Below are positions 13,908 through 22,275 of a stretch of DNA of 54,969 nt, one piece after another; the first letter of the stretch is position 1, and every line of letters starts with the position of its first letter. The DNA comes from Chloroflexota bacterium (GTDB taxonomy: Bacteria > Chloroflexota > Anaerolineae > Anaerolineales > Villigracilaceae): NCBI GenBank assembly GCA_023459215.1, contig JAEWVF010000017.1:1-54969 (forward strand). The letters run 5' to 3'. The notes under the pieces were generated by a model. That model was not told where the DNA came from. It saw only the letters and a list, made by a program, of their open reading frames with translations, and ran no database searches. The position numbers and the translations under genes were made by a program.

Positions 13908-16385
13908 TTACCTCCCTAGGAAACGTGGATACCAATACCATAAGAAATCGGCTGTGGTTTTGCCGCGCACAGAACTGGACTTGTCCATCAGCGATACGGG
14001 CGGGTAATAGCCGCGCGAAACAAAGCCGCTAACCCACTCACGCTGCTCGATAACCAACAGCATAGACTGGTATAAATCGGCCTGGCCCTGCAAATCTATC
14101 GGCACCGACTGGATTTCGGGGTAAACCGGGTTGAGGGCCGACCAATCGAGACAGCCGCCACCCACCGGGACACAGCCCAACGAAGCGCCGCGCGCCGAAG
14201 GATAATCGATGGCTATCACCACAGGCTTCTTGGCGGCAGTCAGGAAGGGGTACAACTCCTGATCCATACGCCGTGCAGCCTCGGTCGTCATCGCGTCCAG
14301 GGTTTGGCCGTTGCCCGCCAGGGGCGCCGACCAGAGCAGGTAAAAGGCGTCGAACTGGTCGATAAAGGCCGGGGCGGCGGGCAGTGTGCCGCGATACGGA
14401 TGCGCCCAGAGCAACTGTCCCTTGAAACGCGAGCGGACTTCGGAAATCAGGCTGCGCCAGCGGGTTTCAGCGTCCGCCGGTACGCCCGAGGCTTCGCCAT
14501 TTATCAGGGTGCCACCCGATAAAGCCGGGACAACCGTCTCCCCGCCCAAAATCAAGGCCTGGGCGCCGCCCTGGGCAGCCAGATCGGCATGGTAAAGGGC
14601 AAAAGCCCGGTAGCGGCTGAACCAATCGTCCCACCAGGCGGAGGTGCGCGGCGCTTTCAGCCAGAAATCAGGCCCACTGGGCTGCAAAACAGGCGTCGGG
14701 TAGAGCGCCACGTTCAGATTCGCGGCGCGAGCCAGTTGAATCGTCTGCAAATTATCGTCCCAAAGCGCATCCTGACCAGGCGTTGGGGCAAAAATCAGGG
14801 GTTGGTTGTATTTCGCTGTCCAGGTCGGGGTCAACACAACCACTCCGGCACCCAAGCCTTTGACATTGTTGAAAGCCCACGAATAAAGCGGCTGCCAGGA
14901 GGGGTGATAGTCGGCGACAAACTCGATTCCGGCCCAGAAACCAGCCGAACGGGGTTTGATCGGCACCGCGACCACCGTCGCCGGGTCGCTTTCGGGCAGC
15001 CACTTCCAGGCCCGCACGGTATCCTGACGGTTCTCGGAGGTCAGGCTGGTCGAAACCCGGCGGCTTTGGTCGGCGGCGGCGGTGTCGACATCATCCGCCG
15101 CGCCGCACTGATCGTTGCGGCAATAGCGATAGCCAAAACTGCCGAGCATGTTAAGCGGACTGTAAAGCCGGTATACCCAGCGATTGTTGCCAAGCGGCCA
15201 CATCGGGATGGGTTCGGTCCAACCGTAAGGGTTGAATTGAATGGAGATGGTATCGCCAACCGGGGTATTGGCCGGGACGGTAACGTTGAACAGGATCGGG
15301 GCAGACGGGCCGGCCTGCCAGGTATGCACAGTATCGCTGACAATCGTATCGCTTTCAGGCACAATCAACTGGCGCAGCACAAACTTCCCGTCCGGGTCGT
15401 GCTCGGCGTTCCAAAAACCATCGCCGAGGCTGTATTTATAGCGGATGTCGGCCCCGGCGGGTAAGCGCAGGGTCAGCGTAAAACGCCCGGACGGGCCGGG
15501 AGCCAGGGTCGGCATGCGCGAGGCGACCGCACTGATGCCGCCGCTCAAATCCCCATAGGTATTGCCAAGCTGGGACAAATTCCCGGCGATGCGGATGGGC
15601 GCACCGGAGACCGTATCGGTCGGCACCGCCAGACTGAAAGTGACCTGAACGAGTTTATTCGGCTGTAAAGAAATGGAGGCCGGGGTGGAAGCATCCGGCA
15701 AAACAGCAGCCCCCTGCTGGAAGGAAGCATACATGCCGTCGAGCGCATAAGCGCTGAGCAGGTGCGTTCCGGGCACTACGCCCTGAAGAACATATTGGCC
15801 GAGAGAATCAGTCAATGTTGCAACCCCGCCAGCGCTGACCAGGATATTCGGAATCGGCTGGCCGTTGGATGCGTTGGTAATGATCCCCTTGATGCGGCCA
15901 CTCTGACCGTTATAGGGCTGATCGCTCCAGGAAGCCAGGATGTCGTTCACCTCGCCCGGCCCGCTGGCATGATAGACGCGGTAACGCACCAATTCGCCGT
16001 AAGCGGTGTCTTCCTGGGCCGTCAGAGACCCCTTGCGGACATAACGGTATTTGATGACCGACCCCAGGGTGAATGGCAGTTTGACTGCATAGGTTTGGGC
16101 ATCGCCCTGCTGCATAGCATAGAGCAGCGGGTTAAGCGACAGTCCGGTCACTTCGTCGAGCACGGCCAGGTAAATCGTCTCGCCGGGCATGAGTGGCGCG
16201 GGCAAGCTCAACTTAAATGTAATTTCCACCAACGGGGTCGGCGTCGGTGTGGACCCCGTTCCCGGAACCGGGGTGGATGGGTCAAAAAACGACAAGTCGA
16301 TCAGCGAAAATTGACAAGCCAGGCTGGGAAGTGCAAGAACCAGGACTATCATCGCCAGCCAGCGGTGGGTGGTTTGGCGTTTCAT
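13908..16385 (-). CDS. Large lipoprotein with starch-binding-like domains and a TIM-barrel hydrolase domain
   Basis: 825 residues. The lipobox LPSLAC puts the lipid cysteine at C24, followed by a PTPTP linker. Three similar beta domains with FKLSLPAP/FSLAVPTD/FNVTVPAN openings and IKYRYVRKG/IRYKYSLGDG/FGYRYCRND endings look like CBM20-type starch-binding modules; between the first two lies a carboxypeptidase-regulatory-like repeat (IKGIITNASNGQPIPNILVSAGG). The last 330 residues (WAGIEFVADYHP...GGET...SVRGKTTADFLWYWY) look like the TIM-barrel domain of GH113-like surface glycosidases. Probably a surface-bound enzyme or binder for alpha-glucan. SD GAGGAG lies 9 nt before the ATG. Hydrolase activity is inferred. 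Confidence 0.7.
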   Translation of the reverse strand: MKRQTTHRWLAMIVLVLALPSLACQFSLIDLSFFDPSTPVPGTGSTPTPTPLVEITFKLSLPAPLMPGETIYLAVLDEVTGLSLNPLLYAMQQGDAQTYAVKLPFTLGSVIKYRYVRKGSLTAQEDTAYGELVRYRVYHASGPGEVNDILASWSDQPYNGQSGRIKGIITNASNGQPIPNILVSAGGVATLTDSLGQYVLQGVVPGTHLLSAYALDGMYASFQQGAAVLPDASTPASISLQPNKLVQVTFSLAVPTDTVSGAPIRIAGNLSQLGNTYGDLSGGISAVASRMPTLAPGPSGRFTLTLRLPAGADIRYKYSLGDGFWNAEHDPDGKFVLRQLIVPESDTIVSDTVHTWQAGPSAPILFNVTVPANTPVGDTISIQFNPYGWTEPIPMWPLGNNRWVYRLYSPLNMLGSFGYRYCRNDQCGAADDVDTAAADQSRRVSTSLTSENRQDTVRAWKWLPESDPATVVAVPIKPRSAGFWAGIEFVADYHPSWQPLYSWAFNNVKGLGAGVVVLTPTWTAKYNQPLIFAPTPGQDALWDDNLQTIQLARAANLNVALYPTPVLQPSGPDFWLKAPRTSAWWDDWFSRYRAFALYHADLAAQGGAQALILGGETVVPALSGGTLINGEASGVPADAETRWRSLISEVRSRFKGQLLWAHPYRGTLPAAPAFIDQFDAFYLLWSAPLAGNGQTLDAMTTEAARRMDQELYPFLTAAKKPVVIAIDYPSARGASLGCVPVGGGCLDWSALNPVYPEIQSVPIDLQGQADLYQSMLLVIEQREWVSGFVSRGYYPPVSLMDKSSSVRGKTTADFLWYWYPRFLGR

Positions 16386-16566
16386 CGGCGTTTTCTCCTC
16401 GGCCCCGTTTTTCGGCGTGATTTTTACAGGGCGCTTTCTCTATGTTATCGCAGTTTTTAGCGAGATGGAATGTCAATTTGCTGACTGGGAAAGATGACCC
16501 ACGCGTCAGTGGCGCTGTTCCACCGATTTCAGGCCAGGGATCGAGCAGCATTTTGGTTTCTGCAAG

Positions 16567-16575
16567 GGGTATAAT
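16567..16575 (+). promoter_or_regulatory. -10 box GGGTATAAT of the repeat lipoprotein gene
   Basis: Perfect TATAAT at 16570-16575 with GGG in front, 36 nt before the ATG at 16612. No clear -35. Confidence 0.5.
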
Positions 16576-16611
16576 TTGGACAACATATATCCTATTCAAA
16601 AAGGGTTCGAT

Positions 16612-18414
16612 ATGAAAAATTCATTTTTGGCTGGTATGTTGTTGATGTTGCTCGTCATCTCGGCCTGCGCACCGGCTGTCACAAATAGCGAATTACCCGC
16701 GCCAAACGTTTTCCTGCGCGGAATTGAGGCTGTTGGCGGGGTGCGCTACGCTGCGACGTTCATCAAGCCTTCAGACGGGATCGAGATGCGCAACGTGCAG
16801 GTGGAGATCAGCCTGCCAGCCAGGACGATCCTGACCGGGATCGGCGTTCCGCGCCAGGTTGGCGTGGCCGAAGTCCGCGAAAACGGCGCTACCCGCACCC
16901 TGGCCTGGAACATCCCGGTCGTCAGCGCCAGCCAACAAATGGATGTGCTTTCTTTCAGCGTTCCCGTAAAAATTTCAGGGCCAATTACATTTTTCATGCG
17001 CTGGCAGGATGCAGCCGGCGTGGAGCATAGCGAGCATTTTGATGATGTTCCGCCGGTAATCGAGGCCAGCGAAAACGAAGCGCAGCGGGTGGTGACGGAA
17101 AGCGGTTATCAGGCGATGGGTAAAAGCGGGGTGATGGTTTCCGCGCCGGTCACAGAGCCGCCGCTGACATTGAGCGTGCGCGTTTTACCCGTATCGTTTA
17201 ATCCACCTGCCGAATTTGGCGCGTTCTGGTGGTGTTCGCTGGCCGAGATGAGCGGGGTTCCCGCCGGTGAAAGCGTGGATGTGGTCGTGCCGTTGCGGCG
17301 ACCGATTGCGCCGTTTACCAAACTGGCGCTGTTCCAGCGAAACGCAGATGGTTCCTGGTCGCTTCTGCCTGAAGCGGGCACTGTAACTGCTGACGGGCTG
17401 TCGGTGGCCTATGCGCACCCGGGCGGATTGGTTGCCAGCGGCGGCGAACAGGAATTGCAGCCAGCGCAAGTCGAACTGGAAGAAGCGAGCGATGGGACAA
17501 GCAACACAATTGCTTTTGCTGAAGTCCCCAGTCAGCCAGATAACGTTGCCCCGGTTGAGGGGAACGATGGCGCCAGCAACACCATTATCATCAGTGAGCC
17601 GACCCCTGAGCCGCCGCCGGTAAACGATGGAAACAGCAATACCATCGTCTTTGGCGAAGCAACTCCCGCGCCCACCACACTTGCCCCAACCGCAGAGGTC
17701 GAGGATGGCTCCAGCAACACCATTCTCATTGGTGAAGTCACTTCCACGCCCGCGCTCCTGCCAACCACAGATGTCGTAGATGGCTCCAGCAATACTATTC
17801 TTATCGGTGAAGTCACTGCTATGCCCACACTCTCCCCCACAACAGGCGCAGCGGACGGCGACAGCAACACCATCATCATTGGCGAGGTGACACTTACCCC
17901 AACCGCCGCCCAGAGCACGAACACACCCAAACCTGACTTGACCCTGACGTTTACCCCATCCCCGGTGTTGGATGTGTTCACCAACACACCTGAACCCGAC
18001 CTGACCTTGACATTTACCCCCTCCCCGACATTGGATGGTTTCACTAACACCCCGGAAGCCGAAACGCCGACCATCGCCGCAACCCAAACATTTGCCCCTT
18101 CCCCGACCGGCGAGGCAGCCGCTAGCGAACCGGACGATAGAGCCAGCCCCACACCACGCCCAACCCAGGTGATTCGGATTGTGACTGCAACGCCCCTGCC
18201 GGAAATTACGGCTACGGCAGCGGCCACCCGCACCCCGGCCCCCACGCTGGCCTTGCCCATCGTGGCGTTTAATCCGCCAGACTATTTGGAAAGCGGATAT
18301 GCACAGGAAAACAGCGCCATCCGTGTTGTGATTGTTCAACAAAAGGCAGGATTCTGGCAATGTCAGTCCGGCGGCCTGATTTGCGCCCCACTCAACCGCA
18401 CGCCGGCGTATTAA
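16612..18414 (+). CDS. Lipoprotein with six DGxSNTI repeats and Thr/Pro-rich linkers
   Basis: 600 residues. Lipobox VISAC gives the lipid cysteine at C19. Residues about 25-125 form a DUF11/Ig-like beta domain (RNVQVEISLPARTILTGIG). A second domain ends with VAYAHPGG near 275. From 17491 to 17890 the sequence DGxSNTIxxxE is repeated six times, mostly every 25 residues, joined by TPxP linkers; a TPEPDLTLTFTPSP block follows twice. The C-terminus (from VAFNPPDYLE) is a short conserved-looking domain with a Cys pair (FWQCQSGGLIC). DGTSNTI-type motifs are known from planctomycete surface proteins of the DUF1559 group; that link is tentative. Function unknown. Confidence 0.75.
   Translation: MKNSFLAGMLLMLLVISACAPAVTNSELPAPNVFLRGIEAVGGVRYAATFIKPSDGIEMRNVQVEISLPARTILTGIGVPRQVGVAEVRENGATRTLAWNIPVVSASQQMDVLSFSVPVKISGPITFFMRWQDAAGVEHSEHFDDVPPVIEASENEAQRVVTESGYQAMGKSGVMVSAPVTEPPLTLSVRVLPVSFNPPAEFGAFWWCSLAEMSGVPAGESVDVVVPLRRPIAPFTKLALFQRNADGSWSLLPEAGTVTADGLSVAYAHPGGLVASGGEQELQPAQVELEEASDGTSNTIAFAEVPSQPDNVAPVEGNDGASNTIIISEPTPEPPPVNDGNSNTIVFGEATPAPTTLAPTAEVEDGSSNTILIGEVTSTPALLPTTDVVDGSSNTILIGEVTAMPTLSPTTGAADGDSNTIIIGEVTLTPTAAQSTNTPKPDLTLTFTPSPVLDVFTNTPEPDLTLTFTPSPTLDGFTNTPEAETPTIAATQTFAPSPTGEAAASEPDDRASPTPRPTQVIRIVTATPLPEITATAAATRTPAPTLALPIVAFNPPDYLESGYAQENSAIRVVIVQQKAGFWQCQSGGLICAPLNRTPAY
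17491..17890 (+). repeat. Coding tandem repeat, six units of DGxSNTI
   Basis: Units begin at 17491, 17566, 17626, 17704, 17779 and 17854, so the spacing is 75, 60, 78, 75 and 75 bp. The codons have diverged (for example GATGGGACAAGC, GATGGCTCCAGC, GACGGCGACAGC) while the residues are kept, so the repeat is maintained at protein level. Confidence 0.85.
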
Positions 18415-18422
18415 AACAAAAC

Positions 18423-18445
18423 GGGGCGAGCCGATGGCTCGCCCC
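18423..18445. terminator. Terminator between convergent genes
   Basis: Ten-base arms GGGGCGAGCC and GGCTCGCCCC with a GAT loop. On the minus strand GTTTTGTTTT follows, so it mainly ends fhs; it also lies right after the lipoprotein stop. Confidence 0.8.
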
Positions 18446-18453
18446 TACTTCAT

Positions 18454-20355
18454 TTAGAACAACCCAACCACCTTGCCGGTTTCCATATCCAAATCAACAT
18501 CATAAAAGACCGGGCGGGTGGGCAGACCGGGCATAGTGCGCATTTCGCCCAGCAGGGGATAAAGGAATCCCGCCCCCACACTGGCGCGGATATCGCGCAC
18601 CGGCACACGGAATCCGCTGGGCGCACCCTTCAGGCTGGCATCCGTGCTGAAAGAAAGATGGGTCTTGGCCATACACAGCGGCAGTTTGTCGAAGCCCAGG
18701 CGGGTATAAAGCGCAATCTTCTCTTCGGCTTCGGGCAGGTAATCAACCCCCTCTGCGCCATAGATTTCCTTGCAGATAATTTCGATTTTTTCCTTGATCG
18801 AGATTTCCAAGGGGTACAGGAATTTGAAATTGCTCGGCTGTTCTGCGGCCTTGATTACCGCCTCGGCCAGGGCAAGCGCACCCGCGCCGCCATCCATCCA
18901 ATGAGTCGAGACAACCGCAGCCAGCGCGCCCGCGTCCAGCGCCGCCTGGCGAACCAATTCCACTTCGGCGGGGGTATCGGTGGCAAATGAATTTACCGCC
19001 ACGACGACATTCACCCCAAATTTCAGCGCATTGTGGATATGGCGCTCCATGTTCGGCAGGCCCTTGCGCAGCAAATCGAGATTTTCGTCAACATACTCGG
19101 AAGCCAGCGGTTTTCCGGCGACAACCTTGGGGCCGCCACCATGCATCTTAAGCGCCCGGACAGTCGCCACCAGCACGACAACATGCGGCACCAACCCCGA
19201 ATAGCGGCACTTAATATCGAAGAATTTTTCCATGCCGATGTCAGCGCCAAAACCGGACTCGGTAATAACATAATCGGCCAGTTTCAAGGCGATTCTGTCG
19301 GCAATAATCGAAGATTGACCATGAGCAATATTGGCGAACGGCCCGGCATGAACCAGCGCCGGGGTGCCTTCCAGGGTTTGCATCAGGTTCGGTTTGATGG
19401 CATCCTTCATCAGCACAGTCAACGCTCCGGCCACGCCCAGGTCTTCGGCAGTGACCGCTTCCCCGGCGCGGCTGGTGCCAATCACCATTGCGCCCAACCG
19501 TTCGCGCATATCAGCCAGCGAGGTGGTCAGGGCCAGGATGGCCATGATCTCGCTGGCGACGGTGATGTCGTACCCCGTGCGGCGGGTGCGACCCTTCTCT
19601 TCCGGGCCCAACCCAACTTCGATCTCGCGCAAAAAGCGATCATTGGTATCGACAACCCGCCGCCAGGTGATGCTGTCCGGGTCAATATCGAGCCGGGCAA
19701 AACGGGCGCGCTCCTCTGGGGTCAGATCATTAGGATTGGTTTTCTCGATGCCGAGCTTCTTCAAACGGCGAAGCATCGATGGGGAAAAACGACGCTCGCC
19801 CTTTTTATCCAACGGGCACAGGGCATTGAAAAGTTTCTCATCATCCTGATCGACCTCGTGGAAAATACGCGCATCAATCGCCGCCGCCAGCAGGTTGTTG
19901 GCCGCGGTAATGGCATGGATATCCCCCGTCAAGTGCAGGTTAAAATCCTCCATCGGAATAACTTGCGAATAACCGCCACCGGCAGCCCCGCCTTTAATGC
20001 CAAAAGTTGGCCCCTGCGAAGGCTGGCGGATGGCAGTAAAAACCCGTTTGCCAAGGTGCGCCCCCAGGGCCTGGCTCAAGCCCACAGTAGTGGTGGTTTT
20101 GCCCTCGCCCAGCGGAGTGGGCGTGATGGCGGTTACATCGATATATTTGCCATCCGGCACGTTTTTCAGACGGTCCAGGATTTCAAGCTTTACCTTGGCC
20201 TTATAAGGCCCGTACAGTTCGAGTTCTTCAGGCAGGATGCCAAGCTCCTCAGCCACCACGGAGATGGGCTTGATATCTGATTCCTGGGCAATTTCAATAT
20301 CGGAAGGCACCGGGCGGCGAAGTTTAAGCGGGATGGGGGTGAAAGTTCTGGTCAT
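18454..20355 (-). CDS. fhs: Formate--tetrahydrofolate ligase
   Basis: ATP-dependent formation of 10-formyl-THF from formate and THF, in one-carbon metabolism or the methyl branch of the Wood-Ljungdahl pathway. The 633-residue product is slightly longer than the usual 555-560. Visible are the ATP loop TPTPLGEGKTTT at 78-89, FTAIRQPSQGPTFGIKGGAAGGG, DFNLHLTGDIHAI and EVELVRQAA. The ATG at 20355 follows AGGAG with 5-nt spacing; a start 9 codons upstream is not favoured. A TTGCAA-17-CATAAT promoter lies at 20421-20393. No folD or CODH genes are nearby. Confidence 0.95.
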   Translation of the reverse strand: MTRTFTPIPLKLRRPVPSDIEIAQESDIKPISVVAEELGILPEELELYGPYKAKVKLEILDRLKNVPDGKYIDVTAITPTPLGEGKTTTTVGLSQALGAHLGKRVFTAIRQPSQGPTFGIKGGAAGGGYSQVIPMEDFNLHLTGDIHAITAANNLLAAAIDARIFHEVDQDDEKLFNALCPLDKKGERRFSPSMLRRLKKLGIEKTNPNDLTPEERARFARLDIDPDSITWRRVVDTNDRFLREIEVGLGPEEKGRTRRTGYDITVASEIMAILALTTSLADMRERLGAMVIGTSRAGEAVTAEDLGVAGALTVLMKDAIKPNLMQTLEGTPALVHAGPFANIAHGQSSIIADRIALKLADYVITESGFGADIGMEKFFDIKCRYSGLVPHVVVLVATVRALKMHGGGPKVVAGKPLASEYVDENLDLLRKGLPNMERHIHNALKFGVNVVVAVNSFATDTPAEVELVRQAALDAGALAAVVSTHWMDGGAGALALAEAVIKAAEQPSNFKFLYPLEISIKEKIEIICKEIYGAEGVDYLPEAEEKIALYTRLGFDKLPLCMAKTHLSFSTDASLKGAPSGFRVPVRDIRASVGAGFLYPLLGEMRTMPGLPTRPVFYDVDLDMETGKVVGLF

Positions 20356-20392
20356 GTCTACTCCTTTTGTGTAGATTCGCACATCACTCTAC

Positions 20393-20421
20393 ATTATGTG
20401 AAGGAGAGCACAATCTTGCAA
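20393..20421 (-). promoter_or_regulatory. Promoter of fhs
   Basis: Minus strand: TTGCAA at 20421-20416, 17-nt spacer, CATAAT at 20398-20393. The leader before the ATG is about 30 nt and contains AGGAG. Confidence 0.6.
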
Positions 20422-20478
20422 TTGCCTTACGTCATGTATTTGTCAGACAAGTTTCCTCATCCGCGAGAGAATTCGCGA

Positions 20479-20507
20479 TTGCGCCGCCTATCGGCAAGGG
20501 TTATAAT
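20479..20507 (+). promoter_or_regulatory. Promoter of the secreted protein gene
   Basis: TTGCGC at 20479-20484, 17-nt spacer, TATAAT at 20502-20507, giving a leader of about 55 nt with GGAGG at 20561-20565. Confidence 0.65.
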
Positions 20508-20570
20508 AAGATTTAGATTATCCGAATAAATTGGTAATCGTAAAAACATTGATCAATAAAGGAGGAAATG

Positions 20571-21374
20571 ATGAGAAAAGGTGTGCAAGTTTTTGTTTCT
20601 TGTATCATAGCGATTACGCTGGTATTTCTTACGGTTATACCGGCATTCGCATCCGGTCCACGCTATCTGACCCTTGTGGACATCCAACACTGGGCTGGAA
20701 AAGGTCTCGTTCTCAAATTTGAGGTTGTTAACGGAGAATATACCAGGCAAGAGCTAAAAGGCAGCTACGCTTTGATCGGCGACAAGGAATTTGGCATTGA
20801 TTGCAATATTGACGACAATGGAAAGGTGGTATGTGTCGTCGGTGATGCAATTGCCCAGTTCACTGGCCGTGTTGCAACAGTCGTTGTTGACGGGCAAGGT
20901 TTCTACATCACTGTGCCCGTAAGGAAAGAATTGCAATTCGCCTACTGTTACAACATCTACGGTTTGATGACTGATGATTTTGAAGGCTTCGTAGATGCAA
21001 TGGAAGGTTTTCCCAAGAATCCTGAAGCAAATGCCGTTATCGAAGAACCGGATCCCTTTGATATCATATTCTCCTACTGGTATCCAGCTACAGTAGGACG
21101 AGAATGTTCTGCAACCCGGCCAACAGCAGGGGATATTCTTAATTTCGACCATCCTTATGAGGCTGAGTTGAGAGAATTGTTTGGCGAAGATTTTTTTGAA
21201 CAACCTTTCTTTGGAGAAGAAGACATGACAACGGCCATCTTTATGGATGAACTCTCATGGGAGACTGCTCCAGAAGAAATATTTGCCTGTTTATATCAAG
21301 GTGCCCCTGCTTATTATGCCTGGTTATACTTGATGTTGGGAATCATACTTTGTGAAGGGCCCATTCCAACCTAA
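20571..21374 (+). CDS. Secreted protein of unknown function
   Basis: 267 residues with a clear Sec signal peptide (hydrophobic core IIAITLVFLTVI, likely cleavage after AFA). The mature part is acidic, carries at least six cysteines (CNIDDNGKVVC near 80-90, FAYCYNIYG, REC, IFACLYQ, ILCEG), so disulfides are likely, and ends hydrophobic (AWLYLMLGIILC). Two ATGs compete: 20568 and 20571; the second has the better distance from GGAGG. It stands alone with its own strong promoter and terminator and looks more AT-rich than its neighbours, which hints at transfer. No family recognised. Confidence 0.7.
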   Translation: MRKGVQVFVSCIIAITLVFLTVIPAFASGPRYLTLVDIQHWAGKGLVLKFEVVNGEYTRQELKGSYALIGDKEFGIDCNIDDNGKVVCVVGDAIAQFTGRVATVVVDGQGFYITVPVRKELQFAYCYNIYGLMTDDFEGFVDAMEGFPKNPEANAVIEEPDPFDIIFSYWYPATVGRECSATRPTAGDILNFDHPYEAELRELFGEDFFEQPFFGEEDMTTAIFMDELSWETAPEEIFACLYQGAPAYYAWLYLMLGIILCEGPIPT

Positions 21375-21398
21375 ATAAAAATAGTTTGATTTTGTTTC

Positions 21399-21428
21399 AA
21401 AAACGTCTCAAAGATTGAGGCGTTTTTT
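21399..21428 (+). terminator. Terminator of the secreted protein gene
   Basis: AACGTCTCAA, loop AGA, TTGAGGCGTT (one wobble) followed by TTTTTATT; also the end of the convergent kinase gene, whose stop codon overlaps it. Confidence 0.85.
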
Positions 21429-22225
21429 TATTGCCTGACAATCGTTCCAAGATGTTCCTGGGCCAAAACTCTTCGTAAATGCTCCGGCGTTTCCCCGGAA
21501 AAGATTTGCGCCTGCAAACCCGGGATTTTCTGCACCAAATCAAGCATCTGGCGGACTTTTGATTCCATGCCCCCGGTCACATCTGCGCCATGCGAGCCGC
21601 CCACATTGGCCCGCAAAGCCTCGAACGAGGCCGGGGTAATGGTTTCGATGCGTTGGGTATTGGCCGGGTAATCAGCCCAGACCGCCTCTTCCAGGCCAGC
21701 CAACAAGATGCGCTGCGGCTCAAGCTGCACCGCCAGGTATTCGAATAAATCCTCGGTCGATAAAATTGTGCCCCCGCGAACCTCGTCAAAAATTACATCG
21801 CCATAAACCACCGGAATCAACCCGGCGCCCAAGGCAGCTTTGAGCGGAGCCAAGTCCCAGTGCGCAACCCGGCCATCCCTGGCGGTCACCGCCGAAACGG
21901 GAGCCAACGCCAGCGCAGCCACCCCGGCCTCGGTCAGGGATTGCATCACATGGCGGTTGAGCTGCGAGGCTTGCCACCAAACCTCACAAAAACCACGCCA
22001 GCCGTCCGCGCTGGAAACACCCTGGCGGGTGCCGTGCTTTTTGGCAGCGGTATGACCAAAAGAGCCGGAGCCGTGTCCCAAAACGATATCCACATCCGGG
22101 GCAGCCTGCCGCGCAGATTTGATCTCAGTCGCCAGGCGTTTGAGCACATCCAGGCGAGGCGTGTAGGGTCGGGTCTTGTCGGTAATCAGCGATCCGCCCA
22201 ATTTGATAAAAATTAATTCGCGCAT
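21428..22225 (-). CDS. Isopentenyl phosphate kinase
   Basis: Phosphorylates isopentenyl phosphate to IPP in the alternative mevalonate route known from archaea and characterised in the Chloroflexota Roseiflexus. The 265-residue product is an amino acid kinase-fold protein with IKLGGSLITDK at 7-17 and GHGSGSFGH at 50-58, where H58 matches the catalytic histidine diagnostic for the family, plus GADVTGGMESKV near 222. Glutamate kinase and UMP kinase lack this His motif. The ATG at 22225 is 6 nt after a TATAAT box, so the message is leaderless; the longer frame to 22468 is not coding. No mevalonate-pathway gene is nearby. Confidence 0.9.
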   Translation of the reverse strand: MRELIFIKLGGSLITDKTRPYTPRLDVLKRLATEIKSARQAAPDVDIVLGHGSGSFGHTAAKKHGTRQGVSSADGWRGFCEVWWQASQLNRHVMQSLTEAGVAALALAPVSAVTARDGRVAHWDLAPLKAALGAGLIPVVYGDVIFDEVRGGTILSTEDLFEYLAVQLEPQRILLAGLEEAVWADYPANTQRIETITPASFEALRANVGGSHGADVTGGMESKVRQMLDLVQKIPGLQAQIFSGETPEHLRRVLAQEHLGTIVRQ

Positions 22226-22231
22226 GGGTCG

Positions 22232-22237
22232 ATTATA
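22232..22237 (-). promoter_or_regulatory. -10 box of the isopentenyl phosphate kinase gene
   Basis: Perfect TATAAT on the minus strand, 6 nt before the ATG at 22225, so transcription should start at or within a base or two of the start codon. Confidence 0.6.
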
Positions 22238-22259
22238 AAGTGCAAATTCGAGATGTGGC

Positions 22260-22268
22260 GGGTATAAT
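22260..22268 (+). promoter_or_regulatory. -10 box GGGTATAAT of gene 22276
   Basis: TATAAT at 22263-22268 preceded by GGG, 7 nt before the ATG at 22276. GTGCAA at 22240-22245 could be a weak -35 with a 17-nt spacer. Confidence 0.6.
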
Positions 22269-22275
22269 TTCAGCG

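Noticed and set aside
15762..16460. Long plus-strand open frames opposite the large lipoprotein and opposite fhs, ftsK and the aminotransferase
   Set aside because: They are antisense shadows caused by GC-rich codon bias; none has an SD, a recognisable domain or a plausible composition.
16471..16476. TTGACA on the minus strand as -35 of the large lipoprotein gene
   Set aside because: No acceptable -10 lies 16-18 nt downstream; the nearest candidates are at 23 nt or lack consensus.
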